This document shows, piece after piece, positions 38,041 to 51,100 of a stretch of 64,000 bases of DNA. The stretch covers positions 51,943,187 to 52,007,186 of the forward strand of contig NC_088301.1 in the NCBI RefSeq assembly GCF_032854445.1. The letters are read 5' to 3'. The stretch's first letter is position 1, and every line of letters starts with the position of its first letter. A program made the translations under genes and the position numbers. The notes beneath the pieces were generated by a model, which saw only the letters and a program-made list of their open reading frames with translations, searched no databases and was not told the DNA's origin. This stretch comes from Liolophura sinensis (Eukaryota; Mollusca; Polyplacophora; Chitonida; Chitonidae).

Positions 38041-39147
38041 TTTGCTAAGAAAAATAGACTATAATAAGTATGTCTTATTTCAACATATCACAATGGCTAT
38101 TTTGTTTCCCGTGTTGAAATATCTAAATGACTGACCTGACTGAGGACCCGTATTCTTGTTGCTATTCATCAGTACTCAGTGCTACATACACAACACTGTA
38201 ATTGCTCGATTTAAGAACAGATTTCAGTACATCCCTTACCATGTGGTCTGTGTCATGACATTACTTGGCTGATAAACACAGCTGACCATTAACACCAGAT
38301 GTAATAATCTGAAATGCAAATCTTCAACCTTATCAAAACCTAAAGCACTTTTTTCTGTAGAATTTATGTCATTATTATGAAAATCAGGCCGAAAATGATT
38401 TGTTTGTTTCACCCAAGATGTAATCTTCCTAGAAGTGTGCAAATTATTTCTCTACGCCTCATAGTTCTCTCAGAATGTCACAGTGATGGTTGGAAAGGTT
38501 AAGACTTAGGTCATATCACTAAGACTACAGAGGAAATGAACCCTCTGGCGGTCATTGTCAAAACAGGTATTTTGACAACTAGTATGAAGACCGCTGTAAA
38601 CCAAAATAAAAAACCATAGTAGCAATAAAACTACACTGTTTTACTTATACTACATTCATATTGGATCTTATGCTGATTGTCAATATGCTATGACTAGTAC
38701 TGAGAAACCTTGAGTGATAATATGATTTTGCCATGCACTTATTAAACCTTACTTCTTTCAAAGAGTACATTTTCATTCACTGTGTGTAACAATGATAAAT
38801 AATTTGTCATAACAGTGCAATACATTCTTGGGATAGGTGCCCAAAGCATACATGAACTTAATTTGTGCCAAGATATTGATAAACAATACACATACATTAC
38901 AACAGCAAATGTGTATGCATTATGCTATGTCCAATTCCACAAAGCCAGCTTGGAATTTAACAACAAAATTTGAAGTGTAAATATCATGAGTAATTTACAG
39001 CTACAGAAGTTCTTATTGAACGATTTAACTTAACAAAGTATTAAATAGGTTTTTTCCAATAAATTAAATCAAAACTGGCCTTCATGGAATCTTCTTTCGC
39101 TAATCCCCAAGTAAGAACTTTTTATGTCACGGTCAATGCTTGTGGTT

Positions 39148-42100
39148 TCAAGCAGAGGATCCTGACTGAATCGCTTCTTTCCCCATTGGCTCTTCTATTC
39201 CTCGAGCGAATATGTTCACCAACTGACAATAAATTCTGCAAAACATCAGAATAAGCTTTGCTTTATCAATATCAACATTATCAAAGCTTGTGAGTGTTAC
39301 ATGAAGCTGCATTAACCAAAAGCTTTTCATAGTCACCCACATTAAGATTTGAAACAAATATTTCATAGAGCCAAAGAGAAACTTAAGATCTGAAAATGGG
39401 TCAAAGGACATGTACATGTTTAAAACCTGACCAAATATGGAGGAATCCATCAGTGAATGTATTTACATGTATTTTCAACAGTTTCAATGCATCTGGCCAA
39501 GTAGTTTTGAAGACATAATGGTAAAAAGCTAAATACTAACTTTGTAGGTCATAGGTCAAAAGGTCAGTTGTGCTGACTGCAAATGTACAAATATAATACA
39601 GACTACAGAAGCTACAACTGCATGTATGAAGTTTAATTGAAACTTGATTCAGTACATTTGCAAATATGCACTCCAATGCCTTGTAGTGGGCCACCAGTGA
39701 ATCCAGGCATGAAGCATCACTGAGTTTTGTTCCATACTTTATCATACATTGTCATATACGAATTAAGCCACCTATAAATTTGTTATGGGAGGCTCACTTG
39801 CGAATCCATGTAACCAGTTTCAGTGAATCTGGTTCAGTAGATTTAGATATCTGATGCTATCAAAGAAAATAATTCTGACCAAACGGAAGTAGGTTAAAGG
39901 TCAGTGAAATATTGTCTGACAATGTTTGCTTTTAATAAGATTCACAATGTAAAGTGACCAGATAATACCTCAATTGGTTTTCAACATATTTCAGTGTACA
40001 TAACTACAACAACACCCATCAATTAATTTAGTCTGAGGTGTTAAATCAAGAAATGCTTATGATTCCTACCTTGCTGACTTTAACTGCTACTACAGGTTGG
40101 AATTCCTAAAACATTTGGGGCCACTTTCACAGAGCTTTCGTACATACAAGTCCTATTTCTCGTAACTTCTTTCATAAAAGAGGTGGTCTGGGTTGTAGTG
40201 CCATAAGATGACATGATTTTGGATGATTTTATTAGCTTTTGGGAAAGTGGCCACAGCCCTGTTGCTAGAAATTTACCTTTGTTTTGAAATACCACAAAAA
40301 GTTTAAATGAAAACAAAAGTTTTTCAAGACCAATTATGTGATGATTTCACATGTGAATAAACTACCATAATGCTGCCATTTAGGAAAGCTTATGGAAAAG
40401 TAACAAAACCCAGTAGGCTTGCATCTTTTCCAAGTGAGTGTGACAGCTCAAAAGTACAATATGTTTCACTTCTCTCAGCAACAGTGGTACAAAAGGACTT
40501 ACTTGACTGTTATGTCTGGATATTGCACTAATTCCCCATCACAATTCCACACGCTGTGATGTTGTTGTCTTAGTGGAGTGAAGTCCGTCGTTTGCTGAGC
40601 ATTTTCTGGAGGATTCTCGGTTTCACTGTTTTCGTCAGCACCCTCGGGCAAAGGGCGGAATGTAAACTCCCGCACACGATACACTTGAATAAATGATAAA
40701 TCGAACTGGAAAAAAGGATAACTCTTTATAACTAAAATGGTACAATAATGAATAGGTCAAAAATGTTGACAGTTACAGCATTAAATTCATTGTAACTCAT
40801 CATGGTGAGTAGGCATGATGAATCATTATGAAAAAAAAGTCTGGAAAATTGTGATGGACTGACACACTGATGGACAGACGAACTGACTGAGAGGTAACCC
40901 TACAGTCCCCTGTGGTACCATTAAGACACAAAGTTGATGAGACTTTAAAGTAATGTAAAGTGATTTTCTCAGTAAAATAAGGTGAAGAGGTTTTCACAGT
41001 TTAATAAAATTAGACTTTTGAAAGCCACTGAAAGAGTTAAGAATTTTTCACATTAAAATATGGTCAAGAGGCTTTCTCATTAAAATAAGACGAAAAGGCT
41101 TTCTCAGTTAAAAGCTGTTAATAGTTTTTTCCAATAAATTAAAGTTAATGTTATAACTGCTGACCTGGTCGGCTTTTTTCACCATGCACCGATACAAATG
41201 TCGGCCGTAGTTAGCCCTTGAACAGTGATTGATAATAGTGAGGTCAGCACATCCATCACCAAGGTGGCAGCATGGAGAGACACCTTCGGGGCTCTTCCCA
41301 CATTTACAGCTCATCACAAATGAGTTAATGCCAACAAAACGACCTTTCACTGTTTGCCAGCCAGCGGTATCTGAAAAATATAAGTAGATCAAAATAGTTC
41401 TACTTACATGTAATTTGACATTAAATCAAATAGACAAGGCATATCACATTATACGCCTTGTATAAACAAAAATACTAATCCATAACTTTTAAGCGATTAA
41501 CAGTACACTGCTTAACATGTTAGGACATTGTATTAGTGTTCAGGTCTTGTTTAAACTGTCTGGAAAAACTAGTATAGGCTCCTCTAGTCCTGGTGGGATG
41601 CAATTTCACCTGCTTTATGTCTGTGATATTCCCTCCAATACGCAAATGTGTCTCAATTAGTGAGTGTTGAGAAAGTATGGTACATAAAAAATTGTAAGAA
41701 ATGCTGTTGTGCTCAACACTAAAGAGCAATACCCTCTTGTTTACCCTTAGCTCCATCTTCAGTACTGGCTGGTGAGGTATCACTGAGATTCTCTTTGGAC
41801 TCTTTACAAATTTTGCACCTGTAAGAGAATAAACATGGTGCCAAGTTATATTCAGATCAGACACAGTATTAAGAAGCTGGTATTTCAAGAGTGAATGATA
41901 AGAGTAGAATACAACAGTGGCACCAGTTACAAGACACTACACAAAAGAATTTAAAGCAGGTTTGGTTGTTACCAGGGATATGCCTGACAAAAATGTGGTG
42001 CCATAAGAGCTCACGAACAATTAAGATTAAAGAGGAGGAACATTTTACAAATTGTAATGTGGATATGGCCAATCATAATTGACAGTGTAGCTAATATGTT

Positions 42101-45100
42101 AAGTAGATGGCCCATCATCATGTTACAACTGCTTTTGGTATGGAATGAAATATAGGAGTCCATTTTCACAGACTCTGTCGTGCGGCAATCTACATTCATC
42201 CACTATTTCCCAATGTTGATTATTTTTGTGAAAATATTAACTTTCTTAATTTCAGTCAATTATGATTTTAAAAAATTAAATTCAATACCGGTAACACAAT
42301 ATCAAACGAAAATGAAGGTGTAATTTTTCTGAAAGCACTGAAGTCAGGTATAAGAAGAGAAATACCTAAAATTCAATTTGAACTGCTTAAACCAAAGATT
42401 TATGATTATTCTCTATTATGGATTCTTTAATTTACAGTGGCTCAGACAAAATGCACTATAAAATGCTCAATGGATACCAGTTTTAATGACTGAAGGCAAT
42501 ATTCATTAGTAAGGTATTCCAGAGAACAAATAAATTTCACCAATCTTGAACATGCAGAACTTTTATTATTTTTTTATGATTACTTCTATAATTTCAATCA
42601 ATTACATGTCTTCAAACAGTAGTGTGGGATTGCATGGTAGTCGCAGTAATCTTTGAGCCTTCTAATCATCTGGCAAATACATGTGACAAATATCTTGGGT
42701 TTTCAACATAAGGATGAGAAGTGTTGGATTACACATCAGGTTCCATTTTTTGGCACTCACCCTGCCCAGCATCTTGTTCCATCTCTTGGATTACTGTCAG
42801 AGTTGGGGCTCACACGAAATGTCACCTCTCCCTCATACCACTTATTTGACATAAATTTCTTAAACCCTGACAACAGAATGAAAGATGAAGATACACAACT
42901 CATTGTTGCAGGATATACAACACATCCCCATCCAATTATAAGAGAATATAACTTTGGGAACTTCATTAACCACTCTGAACAGTAACACATGCACAGACTA
43001 GGCAGTGAAAGATAATTGACCGATATAATGTTTTTTTTTCTTTTGTGTAAAAAAAAAAAAAAAACCAGACTAGGCAGTGAAAGATAATCAACAGATATAA
43101 TGTTTTTTTTTCTTTTGTGTAAAAAAAAAAAAAAAAACAGACTAGGCAGTGAAAGATAATCAACAGATATAATGTTTTTTTTTTCTTTTGTGTAAAAAAA
43201 AAAAAAAACCCAGACTAGGCAGTGAAAGATAATCAACAGATATAATGTTTTTTTTTTCTTTTGTGTAAAAAAAAAAAAAAACCCAGACTAGGCAGTGAAA
43301 GATAATCAACAGATATAATGTTTTTTTTTCTTTTGTGTAAAAAAAAAAAAAAACCCAGACTAGGCAGTGAAAGATAATCAACAGATATAATGTTTTTTTT
43401 TTTTCTTTTGTGTAAAAAAAAAAAAAAAAACAGACTAGGCAGTGAAAGATAATCAACAGATATAATGTTTTTTTTTTCTTTTGTGTAAAAAAAAAAAAAA
43501 AAACCCAGACTAGGCAGTGAAAGATAATCAACAGATATAATGTTTTTTTTTTCTTTTGTGTAAAAAAAAAAAACCCAGACTAGGCAGTGAAAGATAATCA
43601 ACAGATATAATGTTTTTTTTTTCTTTTGTGTAAAAAAAAAAAAAACCAGACTAGGCAGTGAAAGATAATCAACAGATATAATGTTTTTTTTTTCTTTTGT
43701 GTAAAAAAAAAAAAATGAAATAAAACCTTTTGATGTAGTATCACTCACTTGTTTTCTTAAAAGTGTGCTATAAGTATTTATAATTATATGCATTTTGTTT
43801 CAACACAAATAAAATTAACTGAAAACAATCTGTGGAAGATCTTGTCTTGGTCTTTCAAATGATGACAGTCATATGAAGTGATCACTAACACATTGTTAAC
43901 AAGAAGGTAAGATGATCCTGTAGATCACTCACCACACCAATCATATCTCTTGGGTCCCATCCACCGGTGTTGTTCACTGTCCACCAAAACATCACCGTAA
44001 TAACCATAGGCCAACATAGACACATTGTATGTGATAAATTGGTTCCTGTGAAACACACCTGTCACATCAATACCTATACTGTCACCTGAGAAAAAACAGA
44101 AGCACACGTGAAACAATAACAGAAATTATCAGCAGTGAGTAAAAATATTCCGCCACCCCCTCCCCACCTCCTTGTCCCCAAATCCCTCTTCCATAGGTTT
44201 GATTCACAGGATGAAAGGCACAATCAAAATATTTTTTATTCCAGTCCCTAAATTGTAGTTTCTCTACTATCTGATTGGCCAATTGCCTTCTAATCAGGAC
44301 TTGTGCCGGGTGTCCTACTCAACCGATGCCATAAAACCTCATTTCAGCACACACCAAATGCAAATATTGCTTTTTGCTTTTTTTTTGACACAGCAAAGGG
44401 ATGGTGCAGTCAATTTCATTATGTCACTGTACATGACATCACAGTATAAACACACTTGCAGGTCTGAAACAAACTCAAGAGTACATCAAGAATGCATCAA
44501 AAAATTTTGGTTTGACTTTTAAATTTCAGTATAATAAAATCTTTATCAGGATTGGTTGAGAGGAGATATGATGTGTACACATAATGAGTGTGAAAATGGT
44601 TAAATTTCCAGTCAATATCCTTGACCCAACCCTGATAACTTATAATGTAATTACACTGTGCACTGTGACTTGGATGTATTGCTTGAGATTTACTACTGAA
44701 ATGAAAACTGAAATATCTTCAACTTTGTAAGGTTTGTAGTACGGAGTAATATTACAAAAGTCTTGCTACAAGGGACTGGCTAAAATGCTGGAAGTTGGCA
44801 TAACACAATGTATCACAGCTATTATAAACCAAAAACTACACTCAAGGACAATGGAACATGCAGTTATCACTAATAAATTATTTAGATTATCTCTAGAGAA
44901 TGAACTCGTATGAATCATGCCACAAAAAATTGGTTCATTTCTGCATTTACTGTAAAAATCATTATAACATGTTTTATTATCCAAAAATAAAAACAAACTC
45001 AGGCTAACCTGTAATAATATGAAGGGCTGAAGTCACAGGATCATTGGTCCCTGTGGTACTGTACACAACAGTGTCTGTGGAACCTAAGTTCACATAAAAA

Positions 45101-48100
45101 AAGGAGGAGAAGATTCAATGTGTTTAATTAATGTAATTAATTAATGTAATTAATGCTCATGTAAAACAAAATTTATACACAGGAAAGTCATGTCTTTTAC
45201 AGAGACTGACACTGTTTTGGACAGACAGCGTAACCAGAGATTCCAGACTGACTTGCACAGCAGAGTTTTCAATTTACACATATTGTACTTGGACCTATAT
45301 TTACAAGGTCAGGGGGCCTCCGTGGCTCAGTTGTTTAGTGTGCTAGCACAGCGTAATGACCCAGGAGTCTCTCATCAATATGGTCGCTATGAGTTTAAGT
45401 TGAGCTCATGCTGGCTTCCTCTCCGGACGTGGGAAGGTCTGCCACCAACCTGCGGATGGTCATGGATTTCCGCCGGGCTCTGCCCAGTTTCCTCCCAACA
45501 TAATGCTGGCAACCGTCATATAAGTGAAATATTCTTGAGTACGGCTTAAAACACAAATCAAATAAATAAATAAATAAATCACGACAAGGTTAAACACGAA
45601 ACATTTTGGAGTCCAAAAACATGGGTGAATAAATGACAACGATAAAAAAGAACTGAGCATATTTAGGTGAGGGCAAACGGAATCCATCAAACCAGGAATG
45701 TTTCTATAACATTCAAAGCACGACTTAACTCATCTTTGTTTCCTTTTGTCATTACTTTTTTTCTGTATTGCTCTAGCTTTATATTTCATCCTTATATAAA
45801 ACCGTAACAAGGTCTAGAGTATAAAAACATGATGTCCTCACCAGCAGGAATGATGCCGATCCTGACAGAGGGTGTGACTGGCCTGTGGTCAGGGGTTTGA
45901 GCAATGCCCAAGTCCTGCTCTGTATGGGTCAGGAGGCCATTTAACAGCTCAGAAAACATCCCATCACCGCCCACACATATGAGACTGGGAGACAGACAAA
46001 AACATGGTGCAGATTAGCAACAGGCAGGTGGTTCAGCTTATAGGTCACTGAAACACCTTAATTATGCTGTCACATGGTCAGGAGGGAAAAATATAAGATG
46101 GGATAACACTTACATCTCCATTACATAACACCTACAACCATCCTGTTCTGGCAGGTCATTTAGTTACACCTGGGACAAATATAACTGTTATATTAGTCCC
46201 CGGTCACACACAGCATTGCTTGTTGAGAGTACAACCTATTTAGTGCCATTACAGGAACTAATCTTGTTCCTCATTCATGTGTTAGTGGAAATACATGTAC
46301 ATGTACTGAAGGCATGCTTCAATGGAAATTTTATCCTTTCTAAACTATTTTCTTTAAGCATTAATTGCATATACATGTTTCTATGCTGAGTCCTGAAAAT
46401 ACAAGTCACCTCCCATAAAATCTCATATGGCCCCTCCAATAAAACCTTGTTTATGCCCAGATTCTTGGCAAATTTGTGTTTAACACAATACTCATGAACT
46501 TTTCACTTATACTGCAGAGGTATGTGGGAAGGTATGCCAGCAACCTGTGGATGGACGTGGGTTTCTCCCAGGCTCTGCCCGGTTTCCTCCCACCATAATG
46601 CTGGCTGCCATCGTATAAGTGGAATATTCTTAAGTACGCCGTAAAACACCGATCAAAAATAATATATTGCAGAGAGCATACAGTATTTATGGGCACTGCA
46701 AATTGGAGCTATCTACAAGTATTCAAACGGACCCTTTTCTCCTAGCTAGCAGAAAGATCTCACCATCAGGATCACTGCAAATAGTAGGGTATACTTATCA
46801 TCTGCAATATGACAAATGACTCTTGGATCTTTGCTTCCCATACTAGACTGTGGCTATGTTGTTAGCCTTGCAAAGAGGATGACTGGCAACAGGGTTTTAT
46901 TTTCTTGAGCAAATCGGATGATTGACATACATGTAGTTATTTATCTGATTGTTGTTAAGCACCAACACGAATAAGAGTCAGTGATCCATCCACAATAACT
47001 GATCACACACGGGTGGCTGAGCACTGGGATGTCTTCATGCTGGCTGAGGGAAGTTGACAACGGAAAGTATAGTTCTTTGTTAGAATGATTTAAAAGATTT
47101 TTGATAGATTAACACAATACATCAAACTGAAGTGAAATATCTGATGTGTGTGTTTTTTGATGGCAAAGTGGCAGTCTTCTTTTAAGTAGTGATTTACAAG
47201 TGAGTCCACAAGAGATTTGTAATGGATCACCACGACTGTTCATTCTTCGTCTCCCATAACAAGCTAAAAGATGGACAAATACCTTTCGTTTCTTCCATAG
47301 AAGGTTTTCTTTGTTGTGGGAGTCATTTGCCAGTGAAAACTGCCACTCAGTGATTTAGAAAAACAAACTGATACTTTGACACTAAAATGCCATGCAAGAA
47401 CAACAACAATGTGGTATTACCATATGAATTTCATGTATAGAAGTGCTAAAAAATAAAAACATGATACAGGACAAGTTAAATTTTGTATATGTGACAGATG
47501 TCTGTCTTAATCCCAGGCTTAATTAAAATATTTGGAAGTGTCATGCAGAGACTTTTGCCCAGTTTCATAAAGCCCTCTTAACACTGAGAGCATGCAACTA
47601 CCGTGGCAACCAGCATCGTAAGCATTATGTTGCCATAGTAGTTACATGCTCTTAACTTTGCAACTTAAGCTTCATGCAAGTGGGCACTGGAAGAAGAACT
47701 CACACAGGTTCAGTGACACTTTGCCAAAATTGAAGAAAAATAGGCATGTTGTACTGGAGTAAGTAAATATTACTCACAATGTCGAACTTTGTAAAATGAC
47801 ACACACTGTATCGTTTTGAAAATTGTAAGAAGTAGGAATAAATAAATCTCAAAACTGGCTGCTGGGGACAGATTCACTGTTTCTGTGTAATTTCCTCTTC
47901 TGTATAACTTTCTAGGTGGCAATTTGGTCAGCAATTGAGCACGTCAATGATCAATGTAGGCCAATCTTAAAAACTTTGTGACCACACCAGCCATATTAAA
48001 AAAAAATACATCAGCCATTTCGGGTTCAGACAGCTTTATTTAAAAGAAAATCGAGTTAATTTGTGAAATTAATACACAATTAATTAATTAAGATTTAGCC

Positions 48101-51100
48101 AGTTTACTATAAAATATCTGTTGCATGGTTCTATATGGCATAATATAAATGTATATCAAAATTAGTGTGCCGACCGTCGACACCAACTGATGACTTTGAT
48201 CGCATATTAACAAGTAGATTTTGTTGTGCTGAGCTAGGTTACACATCACAAGATAAAATTTCCGCTTTTCACGGCCAGTATACCTTCAAACAGCTGAAAC
48301 ATGGGTATTGCATATTCATTTGCAAACAAGGATATGTCTGCAGACGGAACTATACTCACATCTCCTGACAATAATCCTGCGCGTCACAGCAGGTCTCCGA
48401 CATGGCCCAGAAGATGGTTTGTCACGCGCCAGTGGAGCTTTATTCAGCATCTCTGACTGCGATATGTTTTGGTAAACAATTGACTTTTAGTGTGAGCTGT
48501 ACTGAATGTACCAGGCATGGACATACGGTGGCAAAATGCAACTCCACAGGAGCTTGAGAAATAATTATTTATCTTTTTTACCCAGACTTTCTGAAATGCA
48601 ATGAACAAAAAATAAGCATTCATGTGACTGTACACGAGATCCTCCCAGGAGTGACAGTTGACTTACAATTAGCAATGAGTGTCATCCTAGGGGCAATGTC
48701 ACTAAAGGTAGTCCTCCAACAGCTGTTGATTCAATCTGTGACATAATAAAATAAAAGTACCTACCCATCAACTTTGGTGAGATCGGTGTCACGTATATGG
48801 TCTTTAGCATGGTTTGCATGTTCTGTGACTGAAAAAAAAAATAACAAAAGAAATTCTGTCAAATGAAAAGAATACATACCTTGTTTGTGAAGTACAACAG
48901 CTGAACCAACATTTACATTAAATTTTGTTGATAACTATAAATAAATTGATGTTCTTTCAAATAAAAAATTTCATACGCCTACTTACTTATCACATCTGTA
49001 GTTATTCCAGCCAACTCAAACAATGGTGCCACTTTTTCTCTATATATTTTGGGACCTTTTCTTTTTCCACCGTATGGGTTCACAAAAACAAGAAGGTGCT
49101 TGGGTCTGTTCAATTCTGTTAACCAATAAAAAGAGCAATTTTATACATATGGTAGACCATATGAGTGTTTTGTTTTTTTTTGTTTTGTTACTGATAACCA
49201 AAGACCTTTTAACAACATGTTATGATAAAAATTATCTGCATTTGTTAGATTCTTAAAATTCTATTACTTCTATATATTCAATCATTATTCCTCATCGCAG
49301 CATACATAATTACAACATGAGATTTTATGCAGCTCTGTCGCTTTTAAACTTATAGGCTTGGTTATACATATTTAATAATTAATATACATGATCTTCCTTT
49401 ACCAGTAGGCTTAGGATTAACGTTCAATCCTTTTCCTGTGTTATACATGCACATGTGCGTTACAACCTATGAGCAGCAAACAGCCCTCACACACCACACA
49501 CACAGTGCAGAGAAAGGTGTATTTATTTGTGTGATTGGTATTTTAATGCTGTATTCAAGAATATTTCAATTTTAACATAGCTGTCTTGTCTTGAGGTTTG
49601 TTGAAAGGTTGGTCATTTCATCTAATTAAACACACTCAATATACTGCCATGTCCTTAGCAAGGCACATGTTAAAAAAACTTAACATACAAACAAAGTTAT
49701 TTTCCTGCATAAAATCTTCCTTTAAAATAGCATAGAACAACATCCATACACCATCTAATAATATTACCTGATGAGTTGAGTAAGTTATTAATTGTGTCTA
49801 TCCACTTCTGGCACATAACTGTGTCTGGGCAGTGGAAGACAACCTTTCGGTCCCTCCACTTATGTTTGGGCTGACGAGTCACATGGTGAATGCAGAAAGC
49901 ATCTGGATGCATGGACGTCATTTCCATGCAACACATTTCTGAACTTCGGCCTCTGTGGACACATCGTGTTTCACTGGTCTGGGCCTTCTCCACATGTACA
50001 GCAATAATTTCTCGGAGTTCGACAGAACGACTGTTAGTTCCTAAAAAGAAACTTTGACAAATTAGTTTAAAGGGGCATACCACCGCAAGAAATTCACCAT
50101 TTTTTAGTTCGTTAAGCTAAATACAAAAATCAGTTACATCTGACTCAGAACTAAATCCTTCCTATTGACATTGTATCATAAAATATTTGTAATTCCCAAC
50201 CATGTGTATAGCAGACCCGAAGTTACATAGTAGGCTGCATAATTACACAACAATAGTGTGTTTGACATTTCAAAGTTCCCTGAACATTTCCCGCTGTGAA
50301 GACAAGGGGAGGTTGCCTAGTTGAAAGAGTGTCTTCTAAATATAGCGACTTGTGTGAGGTAAAACTCTGAACATCTGATTGTACAGTCAAAGTCAGATGC
50401 ATGTCAGTAGACTGGAAGTCTCAACTTAAGTAGATGAAATACAAAATAAGAGTACAATTTTTTCAGCTGTCGGCAATGTATGTCTCTTTCACACAGAAAC
50501 AGTTTCTATTCGTACTGTTTTTTTCCTGACATGACTCAGTCACACAATGTGGTGAAGATCTGACCATTCAAGCATAAAATTCAATTGTGTATGAAGTAGT
50601 CCTGTTCTGGCTCTAAATGTATAGACTTTCTATGTTCTTAATAGTTTATTGGTGAAACAATTATTTAGCATACAAACATGGCGCCACTGAGAAAATGGAC
50701 ATATTTTAAAACCTGTAGGCTATGATGATTACAACTACTATCATTTACCATGGCAACACATTTTTAATATGCGTCATAGTGGTACTTACAACTGACCTAG
50801 CCTACACGCTTACTTTGTAGAAGAGTGCCCAATTCAACAAAGTTCTTACTGACTTAATTCAAACTCTGAAACCTTATTATAATGAGGCTTAACTTTTGCG
50901 CCCAGTGTTGAAATTTTGACACTTTTGTCTTGATCACATTTATGATGTGGTCAGTCTTTCAATTTACAGTGTACCAACATAAGGACAAAAGCTATACTTT
51001 CAAATTTTTACATAAGTCAGGAATGACTTTGTGGAATTCGCCCCTCGGTCCTTGTTTACTAATCTTCATTTAATCAAGTCTAATCAGGTTCTACTTTACA

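Larger units (their letters stand above)
34138..39147 (-). other. Non-coding stretch after CERK stop codon, possibly a long 3'UTR
   Basis: Five kilobases of AT-rich sequence with no SINE copy and no convincing coding exon on either strand. Reading from CERK on the minus strand, AATAAA (plus TTTATT) occurs near 35934 and at 34316-34321 among others. The lack of mobile insertions compared with flanking DNA fits a transcribed 3'UTR, but its end cannot be fixed from sequence. It contains a short tandem repeat (35418-35551) and a large inverted repeat (37530-38040). Confidence 0.35.

Noticed and set aside
42757-43793. Long minus-strand frames rich in Phe and Lys
   Set aside because: They read through the 73-bp T/A-tract array in a CERK intron; only the last part (42761-42866) is a true CERK exon.
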